Origin: G963664585 sp963664585
GTDB taxonomy: Bacteria; Bacillota; Clostridia; Oscillospirales; Ruminococcaceae
Assembly (NCBI GenBank): GCA_963664585.2
Contig: CAXXEO010000025.1
Location: forward strand, 1-64,000
Length of the DNA: 64,000 nt
Reading direction: 5' to 3'
In this document: positions 50,969 through 59,687 of the stretch, in pieces
How positions within the stretch are numbered: the first letter of the stretch is position 1
Layout: every line of letters begins with the position of its first letter
The notes under the pieces: model-generated
The model's input: the letters and a program-made list of their open reading frames with translations, nothing else
Databases searched by the model: none
Told to the model about the DNA's origin: nothing
Translations under genes and position numbers: made by a program

Positions 50969-51805
50969 TTAAACCTCTTTACTTTTTTTAAGTTCTTTTA
51001 TTCTATCGATAACTGTCTTTGATGCTACACAGGTTCCGATTGGATTGGTTCTTGGCGTATAAAAGCCATGAAAATCCGTACCTGCGGTAGGTATCAATCC
51101 AAATTGGTTAATCAATCTGTCAAGGATCTCGGCTTCTCCTTCTTTTTGTCGGGGATATCTGTATTCTACCCCATCCAACAAACATTTTCCACACAGCTCT
51201 TCAAGCAGTTCAAAGGAGCGGTACACCCCCGGATGAGCCAAACAAACAACCGCGCCAGCCCGGTGCGCCGCCGCCAAAGCGGCATATACATCGGTATATC
51301 GCGGCCGACACGAGCAGCTTCCGACTTGGGGATCAAAAAGTATTTTATAAAGCTCGCCGTAAATAGAGCTCGTATATCCCATATCCATAAGAGCCTGCAT
51401 GATATGGGGTTTATAAATGACGGTGCTGGTTCCACCAATTCGAGCAACATGTTGTTCGGATATGGGATAAAGCTTCTGCACTCTTTGAAGCATCTCTTCA
51501 GAAGCCGTTTTCCTTCGCAAATTCATCTCATCACATATACTTCGAAGCTCGTCCGTCATGATAGGATAATAGCATAGGATGTGCACCTTGCGCCGGCGCT
51601 TTTCATCGTAACAGGAAAGCTCAATCCCTGGTATGATTTCAAATCCTTTTTTTGCTGCCTTTTCTGCCCGTTCAACCCCGTCCATGGTATCGTGATCGGT
51701 CACTGCGATTCCTGAAAGACCAATGGCAGATGCCCAGAACACGATGTCCTCAATTTCCATCGACCCATCCGACAGCCGTGAGTGGCAGTGCAGGTCAAAA
51801 GGCAT
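50969..51805 (-). CDS. PHP-domain phosphoesterase
   Basis: The protein has 278 residues from the ATG at 51805, which follows GGGGAGAT. PHP metal motifs are in order: FDLHCHSRLSDGSM, AVTDHDTMDGV, IIPGIELSC, KVHILCYY, CLAHPGVYR and GTDFHGFY. Such proteins hydrolyse small phosphates such as AMP or 3'-phosphonucleotides, or act on nucleic acid ends. It heads an operon with the TSCPD protein and the unknown anchored protein. Confidence 0.9.
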   Translation of the reverse strand: MPFDLHCHSRLSDGSMEIEDIVFWASAIGLSGIAVTDHDTMDGVERAEKAAKKGFEIIPGIELSCYDEKRRRKVHILCYYPIMTDELRSICDEMNLRRKTASEEMLQRVQKLYPISEQHVARIGGTSTVIYKPHIMQALMDMGYTSSIYGELYKILFDPQVGSCSCRPRYTDVYAALAAAHRAGAVVCLAHPGVYRSFELLEELCGKCLLDGVEYRYPRQKEGEAEILDRLINQFGLIPTAGTDFHGFYTPRTNPIGTCVASKTVIDRIKELKKSKEV

Positions 51806-51880
51806 AGGATCTCCCCTTTCATGTATGAAACTCACCTCATTATAAACCATCACAGCCTGTGTATGCAACTGATTTTTAGT

Positions 51881-51909
51881 GTGACAACCATAGGCTGATA
51901 TGCTATAAT
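51881..51909 (+). promoter_or_regulatory. Promoter for the dnaD-dnaC pair
   Basis: GTGACA (51881-51886) and TATAAT (51904-51909) are 17 bases apart, with TGC before the -10 box. It lies 36 bases upstream of the dnaD-type gene and divergent from the PHP gene. Confidence 0.7.
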
Positions 51910-51945
51910 GAATCCACATTTAAAACATTTGAAGGGGCTGGGAAA

Positions 51946-52947
51946 ATGGAATACAAGCTGAACATGGGTGCCTGGAGTTCTGTTTTCGCCGTTCCCTCTG
52001 TAGTGGTGGATCAGCATATTAAGCTCTGTTCGGGCGTTTCCTTAAAGGTTTTGGTACTGATCCTGCGAAGTCCGGACGAACCGGTCGATCTCAAGAAACT
52101 TTCTCAATATCTTGGGCTTTCTACAGGTGATATATGCGACGCCCTAAACTTCTGGATAGAGGCTGGGGTTCTGTTTTCATCCGAAGGATCCACTGACGCA
52201 TCCCCTCTGTCACTTACCCCGTCAAGGCCAGTGGCTTCTGTCCCTGACGCACCTTTGGCCGAAGCGGTAAAAAATAATATTTCTCCCCCGGTGCAGTTGG
52301 CCGGCAAGCCCCGTTACAGCCGTGAAGAAGTACATAAAATCATCGATGGGGACCGTGTTTTAAGCGAGCTAATCCAAGCCGCGCAGACAATTCTCGGCAA
52401 GCCCCTTACCTCGGTAGACATGGATATCATGGTGGCGCTTTATAGCTATTACAGCCTGTCAGGCCATTATATTATGACTGTCATTCAATATTGCGCCTCG
52501 ATCGGCAAGGACAGCATGCGCTATATTGAGAAGACGGCCGCCAGTTGGCTGGACGAGGGTATTGATAACCTCACCGTCGACGAACATGTGAAGCTTCTCG
52601 CCCAGCGTCGTTCACGAGAGGGTGGTGTTAAACGGATATTTGGCATTGGCGATCGTAATCTTGTTGACAAAGAACAACGATACCTTTCCCGGTGGTTTGA
52701 AGAATATAACTTTGACGAAAATATGATTTCCATCGCCTATGAGCGTACCATCGAGAATATTGGAAAGCTTTCTTTTGCCTATATCAACACAATTTTGGAA
52801 AGCTGGTACAAAAAAGGCATTTTAACGCCTAAGGCCGCAGCTGAAGAACAAGCATTGCCCCGTCCAAAAGGTGATGCGAAAACTGGCGCTTCTTATGACA
52901 TTGATAAGCTGACACGCATGATTGAGGCGGAATACGCGATAAAATAA
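51946..52947 (+). CDS. DnaD-domain primosome protein
   Basis: The 333-residue protein has an N-terminal winged-helix region (about 1-80, VDLKKLSQYLGLSTGDICDALNFW), a Pro/Ser linker and two DnaD-like domains. The first starts at EEVHKIIDGDRVLSELIQAAQ; the second contains WFEEYNFDENMISIAYERT and ends IGKLSFAYINTILESWYKKGI, the DnaD tail signature. It probably helps load replicative helicase during restart with the DnaC/DnaI-type loader encoded 45 bases downstream. Confidence 0.9.
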   Translation: MEYKLNMGAWSSVFAVPSVVVDQHIKLCSGVSLKVLVLILRSPDEPVDLKKLSQYLGLSTGDICDALNFWIEAGVLFSSEGSTDASPLSLTPSRPVASVPDAPLAEAVKNNISPPVQLAGKPRYSREEVHKIIDGDRVLSELIQAAQTILGKPLTSVDMDIMVALYSYYSLSGHYIMTVIQYCASIGKDSMRYIEKTAASWLDEGIDNLTVDEHVKLLAQRRSREGGVKRIFGIGDRNLVDKEQRYLSRWFEEYNFDENMISIAYERTIENIGKLSFAYINTILESWYKKGILTPKAAAEEQALPRPKGDAKTGASYDIDKLTRMIEAEYAIK

Positions 52948-52992
52948 CCGGGAAAAGATCAATTTTTGCCGGAGAGAAGGCGGCCTGAACAT

Positions 52993-53991
52993 ATGTCATA
53001 TCCAAAGGAAATCCTTGACGCAGGACACATTACACTGAATAAACGACGGGAAAGCGCCCGTACAGCGTTGGTCGCCCGACGAGCAAAAATTGAAGCGGAC
53101 CTCCCACAGGTACTTGAGCTTGAACGCTCGCTTACAGGAACGTCGGCACAGATTGCCAAGGCAATACTCGGTGGTGGAGATACCAAAACAATTTTGGAAA
53201 ATCTAAAAAGCTATAGTCTGGAATGCCAGCGGCTGATGGCAGACGAGCTGATTTCTGCCGGATATACGAAGGACTATCTTGAGATCAAATATACCTGCCC
53301 AAAGTGCAATGACACCGGTTATACAGCCGATGGAATGTGCATCTGCTTTAAACGTATCCTCAAAGAATTGATGTATTATCGGCTTGGTTCCTCTGGCGCA
53401 CTTTCTGTATGTGATTTTGACAGCTTTCGTCTGGACTACTACCCGTCTTCAGCTGTTAACGGATCGGATATTATACCCTTCAAGGTCATGCGTGATGTAT
53501 TTGACAGTTGTATTAAATATGCTAAAGAGTTTAAGCCGGGTGCACCAAATCTTCTGATGGCAGGCCCCACCGGACTTGGAAAAACCCACCTGTCTCTCGC
53601 CATCGCGGGAACTGTGCTGGAACATGATTACGATGTCATCTATATTCCCTTTCATCTGCTGCTGACACAGCTCGAAGGAAGCCGCTTTGGAAAAGGTTCA
53701 GCCGATTACGCGAATTATATTGAGCCTATATTAAACTGCGAGCTTTTGATTCTGGACGACCTTGGCTCAGAATTTTTAACAACCTTTACCGTTTCGACCT
53801 TGTACGATATCGTCAACACGCGCATCTCCTCAGGTTCCTCGATGATTATTAACACCAATCTCGAAATGAAGGAGCTTGAACAGCGCTATTCGCCCCGCCT
53901 TGTGTCACGGCTTGTTGGAAACTTTAAGACCCTTCCCTTCAGGGGAAATGATATACGGTTTCTCAAAAGGTTTGGTAAACAGCAAGGATAA
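52993..53991 (+). CDS. DnaC/DnaI-type helicase loader ATPase
   Basis: The protein has 332 residues from the ATG at 52993; a TTG at 52966 is in frame. An N-terminal helical region is followed by a zinc knuckle (TCPKCNDTGYTADGMCIC) and an AAA+ domain with Walker A LMAGPTGLGKTHLS and Walker B LLILDDLGSEF. TRISSGSSMIINTNLEMKEL and SRLVGNFKTLPFRGNDIR follow. It resembles DnaI of Bacillus in layout. It is cotranscribed with the DnaD-type gene. Confidence 0.92.
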   Translation: MSYPKEILDAGHITLNKRRESARTALVARRAKIEADLPQVLELERSLTGTSAQIAKAILGGGDTKTILENLKSYSLECQRLMADELISAGYTKDYLEIKYTCPKCNDTGYTADGMCICFKRILKELMYYRLGSSGALSVCDFDSFRLDYYPSSAVNGSDIIPFKVMRDVFDSCIKYAKEFKPGAPNLLMAGPTGLGKTHLSLAIAGTVLEHDYDVIYIPFHLLLTQLEGSRFGKGSADYANYIEPILNCELLILDDLGSEFLTTFTVSTLYDIVNTRISSGSSMIINTNLEMKELEQRYSPRLVSRLVGNFKTLPFRGNDIRFLKRFGKQQG

Positions 53992-54125
53992 TGCTCCATC
54001 TGCATAAGAAGCAATATTATTTTGCATAGCGCTATGATTTAATTGCATCTTGTATAATGTGTATTCTTTTCTCCCGCATTAGGCAGAAATGAATACTGAA
54101 AAACTTGTTAAGGAGATTCTTCGCC

Positions 54126-54794
54126 ATGAACATATCGGAGCTTGCCAGTTATATTGACCACACTCTTTTGCTCCCCACCGCAAAGCCCACCGAAATCCTG
54201 ACGCTTTGTGAGGAAGCTATAGAATATAAGACCTCATCCGTCTGCATCAATTCTTCCTATATTCCGCTGGCCAAGGACTTTCTCCATGGACGAGTCTCAA
54301 TCTGCACCGTCATCGGGTTTCCTCTTGGTGCGGTCAGTACTGCTGTAAAAATCTTTGAAGCAACTGATGCCATCCAGAATGGAGCGGACGAGATTGATAT
54401 GGTAATCCAGATCGGCAGACTCAAATCGGGTGAATTTAAGGCTGTTGAAAATGAAATTGCCGCCATAAAGAAAGCCACCGGCAATAAGATCCTCAAAGTA
54501 ATCGTAGAGATCTGTCTGTTGACGACGGAGGAAAAAATTGAATGCTGTCATATCGTTTCTTCGGCTGGGGCGGATTTTATAAAGACCTCGACCGGTTTCT
54601 CGACAGGCGGCGCAACCTTTGATGACGTCAGTCTGTTTTACAAACATGTGGACAGCCATGTCCGCATCAAGGCCGCCGGTGGAATCAAAAGCATCGAGGA
54701 TATGGAAAGATTTATCGGACTTGGCGCTTCGCGCTTGGGAACAAGCTCAGCAATTCGTATTTTCAAAAGTCAGACAGCTGGGCAATCATACTAA
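54126..54794 (+). CDS. deoC: Deoxyribose-phosphate aldolase
   Basis: DeoC splits 2-deoxyribose 5-phosphate into glyceraldehyde 3-phosphate and acetaldehyde. From the ATG at 54126 (AAGGAG upstream) it has 222 residues. YIDHTLLLPTA marks the N-terminus, DEIDMVIQIG carries the catalytic Asp, Lys153 in FIKTSTGFSTGGA forms the Schiff base, and RIKAAGGIKS carries the second Lys. No other deo genes are adjacent. Confidence 0.95.
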   Translation: MNISELASYIDHTLLLPTAKPTEILTLCEEAIEYKTSSVCINSSYIPLAKDFLHGRVSICTVIGFPLGAVSTAVKIFEATDAIQNGADEIDMVIQIGRLKSGEFKAVENEIAAIKKATGNKILKVIVEICLLTTEEKIECCHIVSSAGADFIKTSTGFSTGGATFDDVSLFYKHVDSHVRIKAAGGIKSIEDMERFIGLGASRLGTSSAIRIFKSQTAGQSY

Positions 54795-54845
54795 TTGGTG
54801 TTAATTTGCGAGCAAAAATTATTTATATATTATGAGGTGACAACA

Positions 54846-55658
54846 ATGTCAAATTCTATTTTTGAAAAAACAATGGCTGATATGAACTGGATGGAAATTC
54901 AACATTTCGCAGAAAAAAAGGCAATTGTGTTATTGCCGTTAGGTGTTATAGAAGAACATGGTCCGCATATGTGTTTAGGTACTGATGTATATTTAGCATG
55001 CACTCAAAGTCTATTAGTCAAAGAGAAACTTATCAATAAAGAAATAACTGCTATCGTAGCACCTCCGTTTTATTGGGGAATCAACAAGGCAACAGGTAAC
55101 TTTCCGGGTTCTTTTACGTCAAGAAAAGAAACTGTAAAGGCAATGATTTTTGACATATTGTTGTCATTATCAAACTTTGGCTTTAAAGACATATTTAGTA
55201 TTAATGTTCATGGTGACCCAGTTCATTGCCAAACACTAATGGAAGCTTTTAAAGAAGCTACAGAAAAAATACATATAAATGCTTGCTTTACCATACCTCA
55301 AGGATCGCTTGAACGCTACGACCTCATTGGTGACGAGTCTTATATCTTACCCATAGAGCCTCAAACAGTGGAAATAAGTAAATTAAAGTACGCTGATATT
55401 CATGCAGGCGCATCAGAAACAGCTAAAATGTATAAATATCATTCAGAAATGGTTGATATTTATAAAGCAAAGAAATTACCCTCGACGATATTGGACGGGA
55501 ATGATCTGCTTAAGTGGATTGACGGAAGCAAGACTAGAACTCTTACACCTGATGGGTATGTAGGTGCTCCAGCTGATTATGTATATGTTGATGCAGAATC
55601 TGATTATCAGGATACGGCAAATAGAATTGCTAAAGCAATTATCAGTCGTATAGTATAG
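54846..55658 (+). CDS. Creatininase-family amidohydrolase with a variant metal motif
   Basis: The protein has 270 residues from the ATG at 54846 after GAGGTGAC. The first metal-site block is clear (LLPLGVIEEHGPHMCLGTDVYL with E37, H38 and D47), as is HAGASETAKM near the end. The central block reads NVHGDPVHCQ where most family members have N-G-H-G-G-N. The family includes creatininase and the F420/MftE-type and riboflavin-pathway amidases, so the substrate is open. The gene is AT-rich, with codon use unlike deoC, and may be acquired. Confidence 0.8.
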   Translation: MSNSIFEKTMADMNWMEIQHFAEKKAIVLLPLGVIEEHGPHMCLGTDVYLACTQSLLVKEKLINKEITAIVAPPFYWGINKATGNFPGSFTSRKETVKAMIFDILLSLSNFGFKDIFSINVHGDPVHCQTLMEAFKEATEKIHINACFTIPQGSLERYDLIGDESYILPIEPQTVEISKLKYADIHAGASETAKMYKYHSEMVDIYKAKKLPSTILDGNDLLKWIDGSKTRTLTPDGYVGAPADYVYVDAESDYQDTANRIAKAIISRIV

Positions 55659-55684
55659 GTATAAATAATATCGCCACACTTAAG

Positions 55685-55714
55685 AAGGCCGTCAGCTGTA
55701 AAGCTGACGGCCTT
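55685..55714. terminator. Bidirectional terminator
   Basis: AAGGCCGTCAGCT (55685-55697) pairs perfectly with AGCTGACGGCCTT (55702-55714), followed by TT. It serves the creatininase-like gene and the convergent pncB. Confidence 0.88.
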
Positions 55715-55734
55715 TTCAGGCAAACAATGATTTG

Positions 55735-57189
55735 TTAATCGAGATTTCCTAGCTCAGAGAGCAAAACTGTCTTCTCCGTCCACAGCTTTTCAGACATGTC
55801 GACATAATAACTGTGTGGATACTCAAACCGCTTGACCTCGTCCCATATATGAGACATTTCCTCTTTGGCAAACTGCTGAATCTCCTGCAAAGTGGGGAGT
55901 TCATAAACCAGTTTCCCTTTTTCAAAAACAGGAGTCATGATCTTAACCGCCTTAAAGCGATTGAGAACCTTCTTCTTCCAGTGCGCCTGAGGGTCAAATA
56001 TGGTAATCGGCTGACGGTCATCCACAGTTTCATCAAAGAAGGAAACATAGTCTGCCTCAGCCATGCCTGTTTCAGTATTATAAAAACGGTAAACCGTCTT
56101 AAAACCGGGCGTAGTGATCTTCTCTGGACTCTCGCTGACCTTCATGCGTGAGATATATTTTTCGCCATCGCTTACCGCAACCAACTTGTACACACCGCCG
56201 AATACGGGGTCCGTTCGGCTGGTGATCAAATTCTCGCCCACACCGAACAGGTCCACACAAGCCCCCTGCAAAAGAAGCTCGCGGATAATATATTCGTCCA
56301 GTGAATTAGAAGCGATAATCTTGACATCCTGATAACCCGCAGCATCCAGCATTTCACGTGAGCGCTTGGAGAGATAAGAAATGTCACCGCTGTCAATACG
56401 AATGCCCTTAGGACGCTTGCCAATTGGCTTTAAAACTTCATCAAAGACCCTGATTGCGTTGGGAATGCCCGTTTTTAAAGTATTATAAGTATCTACAAGC
56501 AGCGTACAGTTGTCTGGATACGCCAAAGCATAAGCTTTAAAGGCGTCATATTCGGTATCAAATATCTGCACCCAGCTATGAGCCATCGTGCCCACCGCGG
56601 GAACGCCGTAGCGCTGATCTGCCAGAACACAGGCTGTTCCCACACAGCCACCGATAAAGGAAGCCCTCGCGCCAAGTACAGCGGCATCATAGCTCTGCGC
56701 ACGTCTTGAGCCAAACTCAAAAATAGCCCTTCCCTCAGCCGCCCTGACAAGACGGTTTGCTTTGGTGGCAATCAGTGATTGATGATTAATCGTCAACAGC
56801 ACCATGGTTTCTACAAGTTGAGCCTGTAAAGCCGGTCCACGTACGATGACAATTGGCTCGCCGGAAAATACCGGTGTCCCTTCTTTCATAGACCAGACAT
56901 CACATTTAAATTCAAAATCAGCAAGATATGTGAGAAATTTGTCCGAAAACATCTCTTTTTCTCGTAGAAAACGGATATCCTCGGGGGAAAAGTGGAGTCC
57001 TTCAAAATACTGTACAAGTTGTTCAAGCCCTGCGAAGATGGCATATCCACCCTTGTCAGGTACACGGCGAAAGAACATATCAAACACCACTTCGGTGTCT
57101 GCCATATTATTTAATATATACCCGTTTGCCATCGTCAGCTCATAAAAGTCGGTGAGCATGGTGAGATTGCGTTCGTCACTGATGTTCAT
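55735..57189 (-). CDS. pncB: Nicotinate phosphoribosyltransferase
   Basis: PncB makes nicotinate mononucleotide in the Preiss-Handler NAD salvage route. The 484-residue protein begins LTMLTDFYELTMANGYI, with EFGSRRAQSYDAAVLGARAS, the phosphorylatable His in TMAHSWVQIF, the phosphate site IRIDSGDISYLS and FGVGENLITS. It belongs to the longer Firmicutes-type PncB subfamily. A nicotinamidase-like gene lies just upstream on the same strand, giving nicotinamide to nicotinate to NaMN in one locus. Confidence 0.95.
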   Translation of the reverse strand: MNISDERNLTMLTDFYELTMANGYILNNMADTEVVFDMFFRRVPDKGGYAIFAGLEQLVQYFEGLHFSPEDIRFLREKEMFSDKFLTYLADFEFKCDVWSMKEGTPVFSGEPIVIVRGPALQAQLVETMVLLTINHQSLIATKANRLVRAAEGRAIFEFGSRRAQSYDAAVLGARASFIGGCVGTACVLADQRYGVPAVGTMAHSWVQIFDTEYDAFKAYALAYPDNCTLLVDTYNTLKTGIPNAIRVFDEVLKPIGKRPKGIRIDSGDISYLSKRSREMLDAAGYQDVKIIASNSLDEYIIRELLLQGACVDLFGVGENLITSRTDPVFGGVYKLVAVSDGEKYISRMKVSESPEKITTPGFKTVYRFYNTETGMAEADYVSFFDETVDDRQPITIFDPQAHWKKKVLNRFKAVKIMTPVFEKGKLVYELPTLQEIQQFAKEEMSHIWDEVKRFEYPHSYYVDMSEKLWTEKTVLLSELGNLD

Positions 57190-57234
57190 AATGTACCTCT
57201 CATAACAATTCCTGACTAAAAGAACATTTTAATT

Positions 57235-57273
57235 ATTATCTCTTCCCCTGCCATCGGCTGAGAAAGAGATAAT
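57235..57273 (-). terminator. Hairpin between the nicotinamidase-like gene and pncB
   Basis: ATTATCTCTT (57235-57244) pairs with AAGAGATAAT (57264-57273). It lies 15 bases after the nicotinamidase-like stop. It may partly terminate transcription before pncB. Confidence 0.5.
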
Positions 57274-57287
57274 GGTGATTACTATTA

Positions 57288-57947
57288 TTACAATATTTCT
57301 GACACTATACGAAGGCCGTTTTGCAGCATACTATCGATAAAAACTAAATTGAATAGATCAGCATTGTGCCAAGGGGCGTCATAAGTGTCGATCAGTGATA
57401 ACGGTACAATGACCTGGGCGTTAATGTTATTCTCGTTTAGATATGCTCTCAAGGTTACGGCATACTGATAAATGCACAGGTCTGTGAGACATCCGGTTAT
57501 AATATAGTTTTTTACCCTTGGGGTTACCAATTCTTCTCCGCCGGAGAAGAAAGCATTGGTAGAATTCTTATACACCACAAAAGGCTTGATGCGTGAGAGC
57601 TCATCGACGAGATCCCACTCTTCCCCGCCCTCCATGCAGTGCGGAGGATAGATGCCCACTTCAGGCGAAGCTTCACTGTGGCGGTCAGAGAAGGCGATAA
57701 TCTTATAACAACCCTGTATGCACCGGTCGATGAAAGCGGCAGTAGGCGCCACCAACCCTTCGACTCGCTCGGAATAAAGGGTGCCCTCTTTGGCAAAGCC
57801 TTTGTTGATATCGATGGATATGATCAACGTTTCATCTGAAGCCAGACTGTCAAGACTAAGAGGCTCAAGAGCATTGAGTCTATTCAGGGTGGACTCGAGG
57901 TTTTCCAAAAGTATTGTTTTAGTGTTTCCCCAGTTGGGTTTTACCAT
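57288..57947 (-). CDS. Isochorismatase-fold cysteine hydrolase, probable nicotinamidase
   Basis: The 219-residue protein has the catalytic triad D46 (ISIDINKGF), K127 (VVYKNSTNAF) and C158 (TGCLTDLCIYQY). Metal-site residues D88 and H90 (FSDRHSEAS) and H103 (YPPHCMEG) fit nicotinamidases. Its place directly upstream of pncB supports conversion of nicotinamide to nicotinate. An N-terminal extension of about 38 residues precedes the fold. Confidence 0.85.
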   Translation of the reverse strand: MVKPNWGNTKTILLENLESTLNRLNALEPLSLDSLASDETLIISIDINKGFAKEGTLYSERVEGLVAPTAAFIDRCIQGCYKIIAFSDRHSEASPEVGIYPPHCMEGGEEWDLVDELSRIKPFVVYKNSTNAFFSGGEELVTPRVKNYIITGCLTDLCIYQYAVTLRAYLNENNINAQVIVPLSLIDTYDAPWHNADLFNLVFIDSMLQNGLRIVSEIL

Positions 57948-57966
57948 ATTCTATCATTCCTTTATT

Positions 57967-58890
57967 TCATTTCGGAGCTCCGACATCAAAATTGAGTGAT
58001 GTATCCGGTGTAAAGGGTATGCCCGAGTAAATTTGTCCGAACATATCAGTAAGCTCACGCTTAGAAATCGCCACGGCACGATTGTATATATCAAGAAAGC
58101 TCTCATCGCTGCTTGCAGAGGCGTCATCCACCCTCTCCCAGCACTGTCCGCGCATGTTAAGTACGTCATAGTCTACCTGAACCCGGTTAATATAGGAGGA
58201 AAATGGCACACCTTTCCCTTTCACCAAATCAACGGCGGACGCCAGTGGGCGGACTAAAATATCCGTTGAGTCAATCAGTAAAGTGAAGATATTTAAAGTG
58301 TCGTTAAAACAAGCCACAAGCTCGCTCATCTCTACAGCGATGTGATAAACCTCGGCCAGTACTGAATGGTACATTGCGCAAATTGCGTCAATGGTTGCAC
58401 GGTCGTACACAAAGCGCTGTCTAACCTTAAAGCTGCTGATGGACCTTCCGGTTTTAAGCGAATAAAGAGCTGTGTTAATATCCGCCTCAGCCCTGTGGTG
58501 AGCGCCGCCTCTGGTACGATCCGGGGTCACACCTTGATATTTCTCCTGAAGATAGTATACATAGGGATGTGCCGTCTTATCCATGTTGTAATGACAGATA
58601 AACCCGGCATAATAACAGACAAGCACCTCAAAATCGGTGAAGCCCGAACGCGATAGGATATGTCTGCTCATCGCCGTAAAAAGCTCAGGCGTTTTCTGCT
58701 GATGCATTAAATCCCCATAGGTGGAAAGCGTACTTCCTCCCCATATCGCCTTACGGTAAAAAAGCACATCGGGCCCGATCAGTCCCCAGGTAAAAGCGCG
58801 GTAGTTATGCGAGATTGCACCCTTCGCTATCGGTGCGAGCATCGGATATACATCATCTCCAGCGAGAATATGAGTGACAAATGCCGGCAT
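57967..58890 (-). CDS. Zinc-dependent phospholipase C family protein
   Basis: The protein has 307 residues from the ATG at 58890 (AAGGGGG upstream). It begins MPAFVTHILAGDDVYPML and has the His/Asp-rich pattern of the PF00882 family: ISHNYRAFTWGLIGPDVLFYR, GDLMHQQKTPELF, CYYAGFICHYNMDKTAHPYVYY and GGAHHRAEADIN. No signal peptide is seen, so it is probably cytoplasmic, unlike secreted phospholipase C toxins. Its substrate is unknown. Confidence 0.85.
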   Translation of the reverse strand: MPAFVTHILAGDDVYPMLAPIAKGAISHNYRAFTWGLIGPDVLFYRKAIWGGSTLSTYGDLMHQQKTPELFTAMSRHILSRSGFTDFEVLVCYYAGFICHYNMDKTAHPYVYYLQEKYQGVTPDRTRGGAHHRAEADINTALYSLKTGRSISSFKVRQRFVYDRATIDAICAMYHSVLAEVYHIAVEMSELVACFNDTLNIFTLLIDSTDILVRPLASAVDLVKGKGVPFSSYINRVQVDYDVLNMRGQCWERVDDASASSDESFLDIYNRAVAISKRELTDMFGQIYSGIPFTPDTSLNFDVGAPK

Positions 58891-58933
58891 AATAAAGACC
58901 CCCTTATTCCCTTGCGTTGGTTTTCGTTTTTCT

Positions 58934-59455
58934 CTATTTCTTAACCCCAATATATAGGGTTATTCTCTCTTCCAGTACACCAATAAGCTGAAGGCTTTTG
59001 GCATCATAAGCCGAAAAATACACGATAGCCGGATATACCCCGTTTTCCAAAGTCTCATTAAGCGATGTGGTTCGTATATACTGATAAGGCAAAATATATC
59101 CACTTTTGTATACGATATGGGAATTCTCTACCAGCTTGATTTGAACCGTCATCATGTGCAAATTTTCCGGCGGGTTCTCGATCATTAAATTCCCTTTGGC
59201 ATTTCCACTGGCAAAATAAGGGCTTGCATTGATCCGGTAACTCAGGATGTCCTCAGGGTTCTTCTGAGAACCCTTGCCCCCTCCACTAACCCTTCCGTTT
59301 TCTACACGCGCATCAATTCCGGAAAGATCACTATCAGAGTCCCTACCATTATCGGTTGCCATTGCGTATACAGCGATGGCAACTAAAGAGAATGTTAGCA
59401 TCACTACTAAGATGATCACAATTTTTTTGATTATGCGGTCCTTAATTTTTGACAT
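58934..59455 (-). CDS. Uncharacterised membrane-anchored protein with a beta-rich outer domain
   Basis: The 173-residue protein has one N-terminal membrane segment (KIVIILVVMLTFSLVAIAVYAM), then a Gly/Ser-rich linker and a beta-sandwich-like domain. The domain has INASPYFASGNAKGNLMIENPPENLHMMTVQIKL, IVYKSGYILPYQYIRTTSL and LENGVYPAIVYFSAYD. Similar small anchored proteins occur in Firmicutes without a known role; the pattern suggests an Ig-like adhesion or assembly domain. It precedes the phospholipase-like gene by 43 bases. Confidence 0.6.
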   Translation of the reverse strand: MSKIKDRIIKKIVIILVVMLTFSLVAIAVYAMATDNGRDSDSDLSGIDARVENGRVSGGGKGSQKNPEDILSYRINASPYFASGNAKGNLMIENPPENLHMMTVQIKLVENSHIVYKSGYILPYQYIRTTSLNETLENGVYPAIVYFSAYDAKSLQLIGVLEERITLYIGVKK

Positions 59456-59656
59456 ATTTTACCCCATACTTCAGCAGTAGGTTTGGTCTTAGTACGATCG
59501 GTTGACAATTCCCCTTACCTTTGTCGGGGGAATATCAAGTATTAAAGCTAATATTGATTATACTACAGCTATGCAACTCTTACAATGTCCATTCCTGTTT
59601 TTACGGACAAGTGAAAATAAGTCAAGCGCTCGTTCTGAAAGAGCGGGCATAGCAAA

Positions 59657-59679
59657 GCGCCCCGGCTAGGCCGGGGCGC
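59657..59679 (-). terminator. Terminator of the MarR-ABC operon
   Basis: GCGCCCCGGC (59657-59666) pairs perfectly with GCCGGGGCGC (59670-59679) across three bases, nine bases after the ABC stop, followed on the minus strand by TTTGC. Confidence 0.8.
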
Positions 59680-59687
59680 CATCTTGA

